From positions 10,230,230 to 10,294,229 of the forward strand of contig JAKZAP010000012.1 of NCBI GenBank assembly GCA_023053575.1: DNA of 64,000 nt. The letters are read 5' to 3'. The DNA comes from Branchinecta lynchi (lineage: Eukaryota; Arthropoda; Branchiopoda; Anostraca; Branchinectidae). Both the position numbers and the translations under genes were made by a program. This document shows positions 34,476 to 45,805 of the stretch, piece after piece (position 1 is the stretch's first letter; every line of letters starts with the position of its first letter). Under the pieces are notes generated by a model. The model was not told the DNA's origin. It saw only the letters and a program-made list of their open reading frames with translations, and searched no databases.

Positions 34476-36549
34476 CTACATAAAAATCAAATGACATGTT
34501 TCAATAATCAGGCCCGTCATTACATCTTCTCTCATTGCTCACGAAGCCGATTTATTTTAAACGTCGCCCTGGAGGAAAATTCCTCTCATCAAATCCTTTT
34601 CTGTTAAAATGCAAAGAATCTTTGCATGAGATTAACAAATTCTTGAAAATGTACGCCGCAAGCAAAATCAGCCTGATTTTTACTCGAATCGAGAGATACC
34701 GGTACATAACAGATCGTGTTAAAGTATGGGTTAAAACTGTGCGCTGTAGGGTGAAATTCATGATTTGACAACTTTCTTTTGTCGATCTTGGAAATTCAAA
34801 GCTGACGAATCTTCTCATTCTGGCAAAGTATGATTACAAATTCTCGTCGTATCCAAACGACTAAAAATAGATCTTTCTGTCAATCTGGCAAGGTCGAAAC
34901 ATGCTACTGAGAATGCAGTTTCTTAAAGTTCAATGGGCACATCAAACTACCCCAATCTCACTCTGTAACAACCTAGGAACAATGCTTACCCCCTAGATCA
35001 ACAGCTTTTTCAACAGTTTCCTTTCTGTGATATTTCAAAGCGTAATTTTTTGGGCCAGTACATGCTCAGTTTACTAGCTTGGACAAAGATAAAAGTGATG
35101 TTTCTTGAAATACCTAGTAGATCTTTATTTTATGCATAAATCACCTTGTATAATTCAGATTTGAATAGGCTGTTTGTTTTTTTAATGATTTCTGTAGCTA
35201 TGTTATTTTCTATAAGCTTATTGCATATTCTGGTACATTTTACAACGCAAGCAAATCATAACAAAAACTTTTAATAGGCACTTTCAGACATGGAACTTTT
35301 GATGAAACACTAGAACAGTCACTTAAACTGCATTTGCGGCTTGACTTTGGTGACACCTCAAATATATCCTTTTCTATCAAGCATTGTTGGGAGTTTTTGA
35401 ATTTCCTGCCACGATATCTCAGCTCCTGAGATTTGGATTGCCGAAATGCCAGAGAGGTAAAGACAAGGGATAACAAGAAAACGGCCGATTTTCGTAGCGC
35501 CTTCTAAAGGAAGTCGGAAATGTTTATTTGTGAAGTATTTAATACTAAGTAAAGCATTAGAAGTGTCCATGGTGCTTTAAGTCCCAAACGCGCGAGAACT
35601 CAGAAGCGCCTATGTCGAAGATCGATATTAACTCAGTTTCTTGGTAACCCTGAAGCTTACTGACTTTCCCGGCCCACTGCCTGCAACATTTAGCTTCCCG
35701 GGGTGAGCGCCCAGTTTTCCTGAAGTTGTGTGGTCGGGCGCCCTGCGAGCGCCCAGTTTAGCTCATTTTTTTGGTCGGGCGCTCTGCGAGTGCCCAATGT
35801 TGCATTTTTCTTTCTTCGAGAAGGAGTGGTACCCCCCCCCCCCCCCCCCTCCATAGCGAAGCCCCTTCATATGCATGCAGAACATAGTAATATTCCACTT
35901 TAAAAGGTTAGAGGGGATCGCCTATACAGAGATAAAAAAAACAAAAAAAAAACGCGCTCCATTATAGTCAGTATCGTAATATGGAGATAGTCCGAAGTCA
36001 ATATTGAGCGTTTCTTGGCACAAACTTACTGTCGGTTTTTAGTCACAGTCAACACACCAGCCAGTGGAAAATTCTTGTTCTACATAACAACCAATTTCGA
36101 GCAAGAACAGGAACAAAAATGAAAGGTTAGATTCCAAATAGTCGTAAGGATGAACTTCTTACATGCTGGTATTTGAAACTCACAGATATCATCTTGCCAA
36201 TCATTCATTATGACGATTGCAGGAGATTAAGAATCCCGGCGTCTCACGTATCAGCTTCGTTCCCTCGCACGAACCGCATCGAGGTTGTGAGCAAGGGGTT
36301 AGACTCTTGCTATTAGAAACCCGTCAGTATTTACGGCTCTTTCTTGGAAGGGAAATATCGCTTTTATGACGATGACAGGGACTTGGTTCAGAAACCGCGT
36401 TTTTGACCATGAACGATCACGTAGCAATAAATTTACCGTTAACTCCTTCAACTCAGAAGCATGTAAGTAGTTCCGAAAGCCTTCCTTGTTAGCCACGTGG
36501 CTCCGATGATTTGAATTTCTTCACACTATTATCCGCAACCTCCTTTCAG
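34476..36549. other. Intronic stretch, no exon seen
   Basis: Mostly unique-looking. Two GGTCGGGCGCYCTGCGAG palindromic blocks about 50 bp apart at 35730-35800, and an 18-C run at 35831. Polypyrimidine CCTCCTTTCAG at its end is the acceptor of the 36550 exon. Confidence 0.5.
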
Positions 36550-36711
36550 CGCTTCGGAAGACTATGCTCCGCGCTCATCGGCAAGCTTGGGCTTGGATGG
36601 ACGAATGGTGGGGACTCACGATGGAAGACGTGAGGGAATTTGAGAAACAGACTCAGGCGGCACTCAAAATGAAAATGAGGGGAGAAGAAGGTCCAGCGGA
36701 CGATGTTGACG
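36550..36711 (+). CDS. PITPNM: rdgB/PITPNM exon: PITP domain C-terminal helix
   Basis: Acceptor CCTCCTTTCAG, donor GTAAGA. The split codon G|CG follows HDI of the previous exon and the reading continues ALRKTMLRAHRQAWAWMDEW, WGLTMEDVREFEKQTQ, AALKMKMRGEEGPADDVD. This is the end of the PITP fold; the AHRQAWAWxDEWxGLTMEDxRE motif is strongly conserved in RdgB/Nir proteins and covers the C-terminal helix that gates the lipid cavity. The acidic tail after KMKM starts the flexible linker to the FFAT motif. The frame is open throughout and needs no correction. Confidence 0.96.
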
Positions 36712-36821
36712 GTAAGAGACTTTAAAATTCCCTAATCAGGTAAACAGAATCGCATACTTGTAATATGCCAGCAACGTGGAAACACTAGAATGTGAGGCAG
36801 GACAAGGTAAAAGGTAGCTAG

Positions 36822-37205
36822 ACGCGTATTCTTGCCGTTCCCTGAGGACTCCTCGGGGAATCGAAGGGAGTGGCGAGAATAGAGGGAGTCACTCCACGCG
36901 GACTCCGCCTACGAAAAACAGCGAGAACACGGGGAATGCTTCTAAAATGGATTTTGTTCAACAAAAAATGATACAGTTGAGGAAGTTAGTCTGGATCCAC
37001 TTTATTTTTGGTTTTGATTATTCCCATTCTTTTAAATTAATTTTACATTGAACCAATACCAGCAAAAATTGATTCCCATCCGAATTTGAAATGGAGTCCT
37101 TTTCGATGATGTTGATCATAATCGGAGCATTCCCCGTCAGTGGGGACTCGCGAGAATACGGGTAGTGAGTCCCCAGGACAAACAAAAACGCGGGGAGTCC
37201 TCAAG
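36822..37205 (+). mobile_element. MITE family H, copy 1 (uninterrupted)
   Basis: From GCGTATTCTTGCCGTTCCCT with GAGGACTCCTCGGGGAATCG through CGGACTCCGCCTACGAAAAA to ACGCGGGGAGTCCTCAAG, where family A begins. TIR consensus GGCGTAWTCTCGCCGTTC. A second, LINE-interrupted copy is at 51599-52925 in the other orientation. Confidence 0.8.
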
Positions 37206-38570
37206 TGGTCCGGATTTCTAGCGATCTCGCGAGTTCGGCATACTTCCTGATGTCCTAGGGCGATGAGACTTGGCAGGTATGTCAGGGATCCGAACAGATT
37301 GACTTGAGAACAGCCGTTTCCCCGACCCGACCATCGTGGGGGGAGTGGGTGGATGGGGAGTCCGGAATCTAGTGGCGTGCATAACTTTTGAACGGGTGAT
37401 CGGATTTGAATGAAACTTGTCTGGTGAGCTATCGCCTCGGACGTTCAGTGTCACGTCCGGGTCGGGTCCGATACCTCTGGGGATGGGGGGGGGGGTTGGA
37501 AAACTCAAGAAACTCTAAAAGCAGAGGGATTGGGACGAAACTTAATGGATAGAACAAGCATTAGGCCTAGATGAAATTGACAGAGCCAGATGGTTTCGGA
37601 GCTCTGGAGTTGGAGGGGGTTTCCTGGAATTCCGGTAGTCGTGAGTTAGAATAGTTCCAGATGTAAAACGACAACGAAACTTTGCAGGCATATTAGCGAC
37701 CCGAATTATCTTGACTTAAGAACCTGACACAACATACCCCCGGAAACTTCCGTTCCTAGATCCGAGCATTTTTTGGGGAGCAAGAGAAGAGAAATATGAA
37801 AATTGACTTCTATAAATTGCGAACGAGTGGTCTGATTCGAGTGAAACTTAATGGGTGATACGAATCGATGGCCTCGACATGTAAAAAATGCGTTCGAACC
37901 ATATGCGTCCACGATTAGGGGAATTGGGGGTGGGGGGACTTTTGACATGCCCAAAAACCAAACGGATGGACCGAATGAGATGCAAATTCGACAGTGCCGA
38001 GTTTATGCGGCCTAGATTTGTTATTTGGCGTCCGGGCCGGATTCGGCCAAGGTAGGGGGGGGGGGGGGTACTGGAAACTTGCAGATAGGCTATGCTCCAA
38101 TTTCAGTCAAACTTGATGGACAGGAACAGGGAATTAAGAGATTGGGCCCTAACCGGCTCCGACAACGTTGGTGGTGGGGGGGGGGGGGGGTACCGGAACT
38201 TTCCAAAAATGCTCAGATTCGAGTGAAACTTAATACATGGTTTAAACGAAGATGCTTTAGGTGGTCGAATTTTTATTCCGAACCAGATTTGGCCACGGTA
38301 GGTGGAGATAGAGTGAGTACCGGAAATCGTGTAGCACGTCTAGGGATCAAACAAATGGATTTATTGGGATGAAAGTTTGAACAGTCATGTGCAATTGCTA
38401 CAGACAATCGAGACGATGCCGGAACTGCTCAGAAATGAGTGAAACTAAATATCCTATTTCTATTTCCGAACCGCATTTTTGGATGGCGGGTGTATTTTGT
38501 GACGTTCTCATCTACTTTCTTGTACAGCCTACTCGTGCAAGTGCCATATGAGCTCGTAGCTCTTTTTTTA
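37206..38570 (-). mobile_element. Family A element, reverse, right-truncated
   Basis: C-rich units in complement (G runs) from GTCCGGATTTCTAGCGATCT, ending ACTCGTGCAAGTGCCATATG AGCTCGTAGCTCTTTTTTT, the left terminus. The hairpin end is missing; family H abuts there. Confidence 0.8.
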
Positions 38571-39076
38571 AGTCGTTTTATTCGCCAGCGTTTTGTTATG
38601 CTGGGAAAGCGCGGGGTGCGCGAAGTGCAAGCGGGCCGCCCCTCTGAGTGACAGCGGACCCGTTAGTTTGTACGCTGGGTGAGGCAGGGAACAGTTCAGC
38701 GTACTTTGACGTAGTCCGCCAGGAATAAAACGGGTACTTACAGTAAGTAAGTTATTTATTTCTGACCCGCCATTTTAAAAGCTGAGTTTTTAAAATAAAA
38801 GAATTAAATAAAACACAATATACAATTTTTCATTCGTCGGCCCTAAAAGAATGTAGAGTGTCAAGTGCTGGCTTGGCCCTGTTGTCCGTGATTTTTGGCA
38901 GTTCGCCATCCGCTCCCGCTGTACTGTGAACCTCAAATAAAACGCAACTCAGGTGTGTTCGTACACTCTTGTTTTCACCTTCCTAAGGTTTATTCAGGTA
39001 CCCAGTTGAAGCTCGGTGGACTTTTATTGTCTCGCAGGGTTTTGGCACCAACCACCGCCCTAACCAAACGGTCGGC
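38571..39076. other. Intronic stretch with M tail
   Basis: 38735-38815 is the complement of the family M 3' tail (CCGCCATTTTAAAAGCTGAG). The remainder up to the tRNA-like block is probably the body of a SINE on the minus strand (CTTTTATTGTCTCGCAGGGT). Confidence 0.5.
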
Positions 39077-39132
39077 ACCAGCGAGACTCGAACCTGCGCT
39101 TGGGAGTCCAGCGTGCTAACGACAAGCTAAGA
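39077..39132 (-). mobile_element. tRNA-derived SINE head
   Basis: On the minus strand: TTAGCTTGTCGTTAGCACGC (A-box-like) and GCAGGTTCGAGTCTCGCTGG (B-box GGTTCGAGTC). The anticodon stem does not fold well and there is no acceptor stem, so this is a pol III SINE head or tRNA pseudogene, not a working tRNA. Confidence 0.55.
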
Positions 39133-39147
39133 ACGGAACTAAATACT

Positions 39148-39607
39148 TAAAGTTTAACTGAAAAGCAAACTTATTTTCGTATCATTTAGTTGAGTACACT
39201 GAGTTATTTGGATTCTGCTAAGAGATTTTCTTATTTTCCACTATCTGCTCTAGTACTGAGGTTCAGAATATCTACGGCTGTCCTCACAGCGCAAATTCTA
39301 CTATGACGCGGAATATTTGAATCTGAACGCAAACGCGACTTTTAAGTGGGCAGTGAGAAGCTCGGTGAAGATTGCTTAGTGTCGGAACGAAAAAATTTCA
39401 TAAATCTTTTCCGTCAAGCATACGAAGCAGGTAGTACCACAAATCTGACAGGTAAATTCCACTATTTGAAAACTGATTATTCGTGAATAACCGAGCGACG
39501 AAGTAACGCATTTTCATCGGGTCTTCAAGCCTCTTTAAGTGAATTAGTGAGGGGTAAAAAGACTGTCCCATCTCTGCCCTTTTCAGTTAAACTTTAACGC
39601 CAAGTGT
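39148..39607 (-). mobile_element. Family C element, complete, reverse
   Basis: Ends TTAAAGTTTAACTGAAAAGC and CTTTTCAGTTAAACTTTAA are inverted repeats; both sides read TTAA at the boundary. 460 bp. Contains GTAGTACCACAAATCTGACA and GCGACGAAGTAACGCATTTT, complements of blocks in copies at 10.7 and 48.5 kb. Confidence 0.75.
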
Positions 39608-39799
39608 AATAATAAATTAAGAAATAACTATATTTACGAAACGACATTTGTTAGGTCAAATAATATAATAGTTAAATAAGACCCTAACAATAATTTATAA
39701 AACACTGTCACTTACTCATTAAAATGCTTTACAAAAGACTGAAGAAAAGAAGATCCATACCGGTTAGAAGCTGATGGTTTGCAGGGCTCTAATTTATTT

Positions 39800-40440
39800 T
39801 GATGCCTCGTGTTATATCCGGTTCGTGCCGGTTCCGGTAGCAAATCACGATGCTTACTTGATTCTAACATCCCGCATGTCATAGAAGCTGGTGACGCCGG
39901 GCAACAAAGCTTTGTATACTAAGGAGCTTTATACCTTCTTCGTAATTCGTGTACTCCTGGCTCCATATCACACGAACAGCTCGCTTCTGCACATTCTCAA
40001 GGTCATTGCTTTGTTCCTTGCTCAACCCTGGATGCCACACAGAACAAGCATATTCTAAAATACTTCATATAAACAATTTGTAAAAATTTAAAAGTGATGG
40101 ACGACTAAAACCAAAACGCTTTGTAGTTACTAGATTCCTTAGTGCTATATTCGCCTTCTTAATAATATTATGTACATGTTCGGACCACGACATCTTTGAG
40201 TTAAAGGTCACACCTAAAATCTTCAAATTATTTACAATTGGCACATTTAGATCTCCTTGACTAGGAATCTAATTTTTTTTTTAAATGGAACTCTCATAAC
40301 TGCTGACTTTTCCTGTTGATTTTGAGCCGTTTTTCTTCGCAGTCCGACTCCAGACGACGAATTATCCCATCCGTACTGACCAGGGATTCAAGCTTTTGAA
40401 GTATCAGCAACGTCAAAACGTCTGAAACTTGGCTCGGTTT
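39800..40440 (-). pseudogene. LINE reverse transcriptase C-terminal fragment
   Basis: Minus-strand translation with several frame changes gives VTFNSKMSWSEHVHNIIKKA, NIALRNLVTTKRFGFSRPSL, LEYACSVWHPGLSKEQSNDL and ENVQKRAVRVI. These are the thumb and post-RT motifs of non-LTR retrotransposons (YACxVWHxGL...LExxQKRAxRxI). Broken by stops; inactive. Confidence 0.8.
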
Positions 40441-41200
40441 TTATGCCATGTTGCAATCATATTACATAGTATTAAAATTAACACAGGCCCTGTTTTAGTT
40501 CCTTGAGTATTCTGCAGAAAGCTCGAGAAAGTCCGATAGTACCCCATCAGCACTAATGTACATAATACCCCAGTGTTGCACGAACCGTCGGCACACGGGC
40601 GAAGCGCCGTCGCTTGCTCCGTGCTAGTTTAAGGAATTTGTTTTGTATATTTACATACTGTTACGTTTTCCATACGTATTTCTGTAATGCAGTCCTGTTC
40701 ACGCATACTGTAAAGGACAGGAGATTCAAGAAAAAGTTCGATATAGAAGTTTCACGTCTGACGTCAGATTTTGCATTGCCGCGAACACGACGCTATGCAT
40801 GCAGTGAAATACAACTATGTTGTTGCTATGCGACACGAAATCTCGCTCGCATTCAGTATTTCAGTAATGTTTATGGTAGCACTGGTAGCAGACGTACTAG
40901 TACAAAAGTTATTGCAAAGATTATTTGAATAATCTTCGAGTTACTGTGCGAGTATTAAGCCAGATCGACATACTTTATTTTGCACTAGGGTAAATTCTGA
41001 CACGACTAGAACGAACGAGAAATGGGATAAAAGGCCCGCGTTGTGTGGCATTGAAAAAACTTTGCCTTTGTATAATTGCCTTTAGAATTTCTCTTGTTAT
41101 ATTAGAATAGTCCAGTCTTCATCCTTTCAGAAAAGCTAAGACCTTCTTAGCTTCTCGGATATCTATTGATCTATTATCATTCAGTTAGAGTCGTCTTGAA
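40441..41200. other. Intronic stretch, no exon seen
   Basis: A 104-codon + frame at 40614-40928 has no recognisable domain. Otherwise nothing. Confidence 0.4.
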
Positions 41201-42111
41201 AACAAGACCAAAGGTGTCGATGGGATCCCAAAAATCTAATATTTTATTCAGGCAATTGGGTCTTGTCTTCGCCAGATCCAGTCTCCGCCAGGCTAATCAG
41301 CAGAGAAAACCAAGTTCAGATATACCTCTATAAGCCATATCTATTTTGACGATACTGACCAAGACTTCCTGCTTTCCTTCTGCCAAGTTTCCGGTTTTGC
41401 CCGAATTCCGAGCGAACTACTAGTCCAGCAAAAAAAGAAAATTCAGAAACGAATCCAGCGTATCTCCATCAAATTGACATCTAATCAACTTTAAATATAA
41501 CTTCGACTTAAAAAAAATTCCGGTTACAACCGGACTCCGGACTAATTATATGTCCGGGTAAAAAACGATTGTCATATACAGACTCAGCCTCTTTTCTTAC
41601 CCTTTAATCTGTCATCTAATCAAACTTTTGCTTTTAACAAATTTTCCGGTTTTGGCCGGATTCCAGGCGAACTAGTTGTTCGGCGAGAAAATGGTTTTCA
41701 CTATCGTGCTCAGAATGCCTTCTTACCCCTAAATCGAACATTTAATCAACTTCAAATAAAACTTTTACTTTCAACCAACTTTTCGTTTTTTGCCGGATTT
41801 CAGACGAACTACTTGTCCCGCGAGAAAATGGTTTTCACCATCGTGCTCAGAATGCCTTCTTACCCCATAATCAACTATCACATTAGCTGTTTAAAAATAT
41901 TGTGTTTGTCCCTTAATTTGAACCTCCTCCCCCACCCCTAAATGTATGGCTACAGAGCCCATCGACGAACTTGACCTTACCCTTGACCCAATGAATGCTC
42001 ACACCAAGTTTCATGAAAATATCTAATTCCCTTCGAGAGTTAGCGTGCTTAGAGACAGACGGACATTTTTGCGATGTCCTAGGTATCCCTCCACGTACGT
42101 TTTGGGATCCC
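41201..42111 (-). mobile_element. Family B element, copy 3, reverse
   Basis: AACAAGACCAAAGGTGTCGA TGGGATCCC at the left, ACGTACGTTTTGGGATCCC at the right; two internal ~125-bp units (TTTGCCGGATTTCAGACGAA). Has no LTR-like insertion and so shows the empty site for the 11510 insertion. Confidence 0.82.
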
Positions 42112-44642
42112 AAAAACAACGACTGGTATGGCCGTCACTGTAAAATGTATCTTTAATTTTTGGCTGCGGCAGGGTTCTCTCATAACGAACGGCCTGGTTC
42201 GTAATATTAAAGGACCCCTCCTGCTTTTCACTGTTTTCACACACCCAGTGACGACGTGCGTGGTCTATTAACCTCTGAAATCTGCTTCTTAGCAAATTCT
42301 ATGTTATGTCGCTTTGTTTGAATTTTTCGCTCTTCAGGTCTAGCAGAGACTTTGAGGGTTTTCCAAACAATAACTTGTGCGCATTAGAGCGCCGTCGTTG
42401 TCAGGCGTGGTAAACACGATTTTTCTCCCATTTCTGTACACTTAACACACACATTTAAACTTGTTGGGCAAAAAATCCAACATTATCTAACGAAGCCTGC
42501 CCAGAGTCAACAAGCGCTAACAAGAGAATCCCTAATTTCGAAAGGAAAGTATTGAGTATTTTTTAAAAACACGATTTCCGGGCCATTTTACCGTGAAAAA
42601 GCCATTTCTTAGTAAGAGCTGGGCTTTAAAGTTAGTAATTTGGTTATCGAAATTAGAGCGAGTGAACATTTCAAATTAACTACGATGGGCATGGACCGGA
42701 CCATCCATGTCTGGACAAAATCACGACTTTACTCCCTTAGTTGCTGCAATTACCTGGGATCTATGACTATGGAACGGACCCGAAAGGGAGGTCTGGGGGC
42801 GCAGCCCCCCAGGCGCCACACTTTACGACACCCCACTGTCGGCACAACGCCGCTTCTCACCCCCCCCCCCCTCCCCCAACAGAGACGAGCTAGCTGCGCC
42901 CCTGATCAGCGGTAATGGTTTTGTATCAGCTTAATAATTTTAAACAAGAAAAGAAACATTAGTTTACAAATCTAAAATGAACTTTTTTTAAGGGGATGTA
43001 CCCCACACATCCCCGACGCTGCCCCAGGACGAAGAACTGAGCAACAGGTCAAGCCCTACCCTATCCGTAAGTAACGTCAAACCGTTGGAAAAAGAGGCGC
43101 TTTCGTCTATGCCGGTGGCGTCGCGACGGGCATCAAGGCGCCGGAAGACGGGTGCAGATGCTCTTCTGTATGCGCAAGCTCCGGGCTTTGCTAACTTGAA
43201 GGTATTTTGTCGCTTCTGGGTAGCGGTTGCTTGCTGATGCACTGGCTGCGCTTTGTTTGTCTTGTATGTTAATCGTTTTATACACAAAAGTCACTGTCAA
43301 CAGGTAGACCAGCCAGGATATTCTTCAGCGGTACGGCACTTCTTGCAAACAGATTGCTGGCTCATTTCCTTCACTTACAGCCTGAAAAGGATCCTTGCCA
43401 AGAAGGGCCGAAATTTCCCTGAAGAATATCCTAGCGGAATTATTCGTTTTTGGTCTTTTTTTCTTTTTATATACTGCTTCAGCTCTCTTCAAATCAGCTT
43501 CTTTCCTTCAGAATTACTCCGTCAATTCTCATCAACCATTTTCCCTCCCCAATTCTTAAGCCCCCCTTCCCATTTTAAATTAAAATAAACTAGCAGCAGT
43601 AACAAACAAAGCGAATAGAAAATTATGAGGGAAATTTTCAGTATGCGAATCTGTCTGTACTGTACGAAGTAGTTTGTTGGACTTCCTGTATCAATCAATC
43701 AATTTTATGTTCAACACAATAGCATTAGGCTAACACGGGCGGGAATTGGAAAAATAAAAACTCACCAACAATACAAATTGTTACAACCCAGAATGCCAAA
43801 GTTGGTTCGTTGGAAGGCATCTCTCCGCACCGATGCCTAAGCCTCCCCTTCTCATTTTGAATTAAAATATGCTAACAATGTTGACAAACAAGTGAATAGA
43901 AAATTCTGAGGGAAATTTTCAGTAGCGTATCTGTAAGGAGTAGTTTGTTGTACTCCCAGTATCATTTTATGACGCGTTTTAAAAAGTTTCTTGAAAGAGT
44001 TGGTCCGTTGGGATATTGTTTGATCTAACCGTTTCTTTTTTCAACTTCCCAGCTTTCGAACTTTCCTCTTTCATACTTTTCCTTGTTTAATCTGAAGTTT
44101 GAGAGAGCTTCGAGATACAACTTACGTATCTGCCTCAAGAGACTTCATGCATCATGCGGCATCATGCTGACGAAGTGGACCACGACAGGGGGTATATATA
44201 TAAGGACATATAGGACCGTGAATCTAGCCCCGATGCCATCTACAATGGGAATACAAACTAGTAGAGATTATGCCGGCTAAATAGCATTAAACATAGTTCA
44301 GTATTGTAGTATATATGGTAGAGAAAGAGCAAAGAAGTAAAGTAAATCAGTTTAAATTCTAATTCTTCTTAATAATTTCGATAGTCTTTGTTGATATTTT
44401 GATCCTTTTATTTATGAACTGAACATTGGCACCTCCGAGACTACTTTTGTACATTTTAAAGGCGTTATGGATTATTTATTTCTTCATTTATTTCCCTCAA
44501 TACTAAGGCGTCCAAAATATAATATATAAAACAAAACTATGCCTAAATATCTGATTCATTCAATGAGACTATAAATACTATACAAAATACATTTTCGCTG
44601 TTTTCTAGCAGTCAGTATCATGGAAAGTTTGTTCTTCCTCAG
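42112..44642. other. Intronic stretch with a direct duplication
   Basis: Blocks 43559-43705 and 43840-43975 are diverged copies (TTTTAAATTAAAATAAACTA / TTTTGAATTAAAATATGCTA; GAGGGAAATTTTCAGTA), separated by 135 bp. 42785-42905 holds GGGGGCGCAGCCCCCC and GAGCTAGCTGCGCCCCTG, perhaps MITE remains. The 111-codon frame 43253-43588 is unassigned. Confidence 0.5.
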
Positions 44643-44846
44643 AAACAGGAACTTCAGATAATTGTTTTCAGGTTGAATCAGCCCACGAAACTCAAGATAC
44701 TTCAAGTAGCGATGAGGAATTTTTCGATTGTCAAAGTTCTCATTTGGAGCCTTCCCCACTTGTCAAGTGGAGCTCCTTGGAACTTCTTGGAACGGAAGAC
44801 GAGGATTCACCTGCCGGCAGTCCGGCCCCCTCCAAAGCAACGGAAG
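44643..44846 (+). CDS. PITPNM: rdgB/PITPNM exon: acidic linker with FFAT motif
   Basis: I chose the acceptor TTGTTCTTCCTCAG at 44641-44642 because it has the best pyrimidine tract and keeps phase: E-TGTSDNCFQVESAHETQDTS. AG at 44671 also looks usable, but starting there gives an immediate stop with the incoming phase. The exon then reads SSDEEFFDCQSSHLEPSP and KWSSLELLGTEDED, ending before GTAGAG. EFFDCQS preceded by acidic residues is a two-phenylalanines-in-an-acidic-tract (FFAT) motif, which in this family docks on VAP proteins of the endoplasmic reticulum. Position 7 is Ser where Glu is commonest. KWSS after the motif is also a family landmark. The linker is short compared with vertebrate paralogues. 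Confidence 0.88.
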
Positions 44847-44929
44847 GTAGAGAAACTACATGAAAATAATGTAGTCATGTTGATGTACATAGTTTTGTTT
44901 AGTGTTTTAAAATGTGGATTTTATTTTGT

Positions 44930-44995
44930 GTATTTTACTCATACTCCGCTGCTATACAAAACGCGGGGCACAAATAAATAATAAATCAATAAATA
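44930..44995 (+). mobile_element. Retroelement 3' tail (family M)
   Basis: TTTACTCATACTCCGCTGCT, AACGCGGGGCACAAATAAAT with an AATA-rich tail; lies within 150 bp of the 44846 donor. Confidence 0.6.
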
Positions 44996-45379
44996 GCTAA
45001 CGAGCCTAGATATATGTTTCGCTTATGACATTTGAAATTTTCTGCCATTTCTTTGACGGTGGATCCGACCCGAATTCACAATTCAGTTTAGGTTTCCAAA
45101 AATTCTTCGCTACGAAAAGTAGCGTAGGGAACGTCAACAAAAATACACTGACATGCAAGTATAGTACTACTTTACATAATCTTCTGTACTAACGGCGTTT
45201 TTCCAGAAGCTTACAATCGACTTTTTTCTCGAAAATGACTTCTAATCCGCTCAACTGTATTCTGCAGTCTGGTTGCTATTTCAGTCGAATCGGAGCAACC
45301 GCAATGGAGATGCTTTGACTTTTAGGTCCTTCCTGGCATAAAGGTCAAAGGTTTTTCGCTGTTCCTGTAATTTTTTTGT

Positions 45380-45800
45380 AATGTCAATTTAAACTTCGGA
45401 AAAAGACCGTCGATATAGTTTAAATACAGTTTGAGTTTCTTAGAAAATCGACACGCGGATGTGAACCGGTTAGGTGAATTTGCCTTTGGGCGGGATCACT
45501 GTTCCTATGGCCGGCTTCTACTAGACTATTATAGTGGTTTGTGAACTCTGTTCACAAGCTCCTCGGTAGCTCAAATGGTATGAGTGCCTGCCTTGTAAGC
45601 AGAGGCTCCTGGGACTCCTGGGTCCAAATCCCGACTAAGGAGCATTTTTGTCTCTCAGTTCACCACTTATAAAATCTAAAAAAATTGGTAAAAGTTTTGA
45701 AATCTCAATGTAAACTTCCGGGAAAAAAACGTCGGTACAGTTTAAATACAGGTTGGGTTTCTTAAAAATTGTTCAATAAAAAAACACTACTAACGTGGAT
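45380..45800. repeat. Diverged direct repeats flanking the tRNA-like sequence
   Basis: 45376-45470 and 45694-45805 share AATTTAAACTTCGG / AATGTAAACTTCCG, CGTCGATATAGTTTAAATAC / CGTCGGTACAGTTTAAATAC and GGTTGGGTTTCTTA-type blocks. The tRNA-like gene sits between them. Confidence 0.65.
45558..45644 (+). tRNA. tRNA-Thr(UGU)-like sequence, probably pseudogene
   Basis: GCTCCTCGGTAGCTCAAATG starts the acceptor stem and A box; CCTGCCTTGTAAGCAGAGG gives an anticodon loop CTTGTAA (anticodon TGT, threonine); GGTCCAAATCC is a B box; AAGGAGC closes a 6-bp acceptor stem, followed by A and a TTTTT pol III terminator at 45645-45649. Length 87 is long: CTCCTGGGA/CTCCTGGGT looks like a 9-bp duplication between anticodon and T arms. 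T-stem pairing is imperfect, so function is doubtful. Confidence 0.55.
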
Positions 45801-45805
45801 GTATT

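Noticed and set aside
42785..42905. Pro-rich segment as a linker exon before the FFAT motif
   Set aside because: Sequence resembles GGGGCGCAGC-type MITE ends, and the 36711-44643 junction is already in phase.
44672..44846. Acceptor at 44671 for the FFAT exon
   Set aside because: With the incoming phase the first full codon would be TGA; the upstream acceptor at 44642 keeps the frame and has a better pyrimidine tract.
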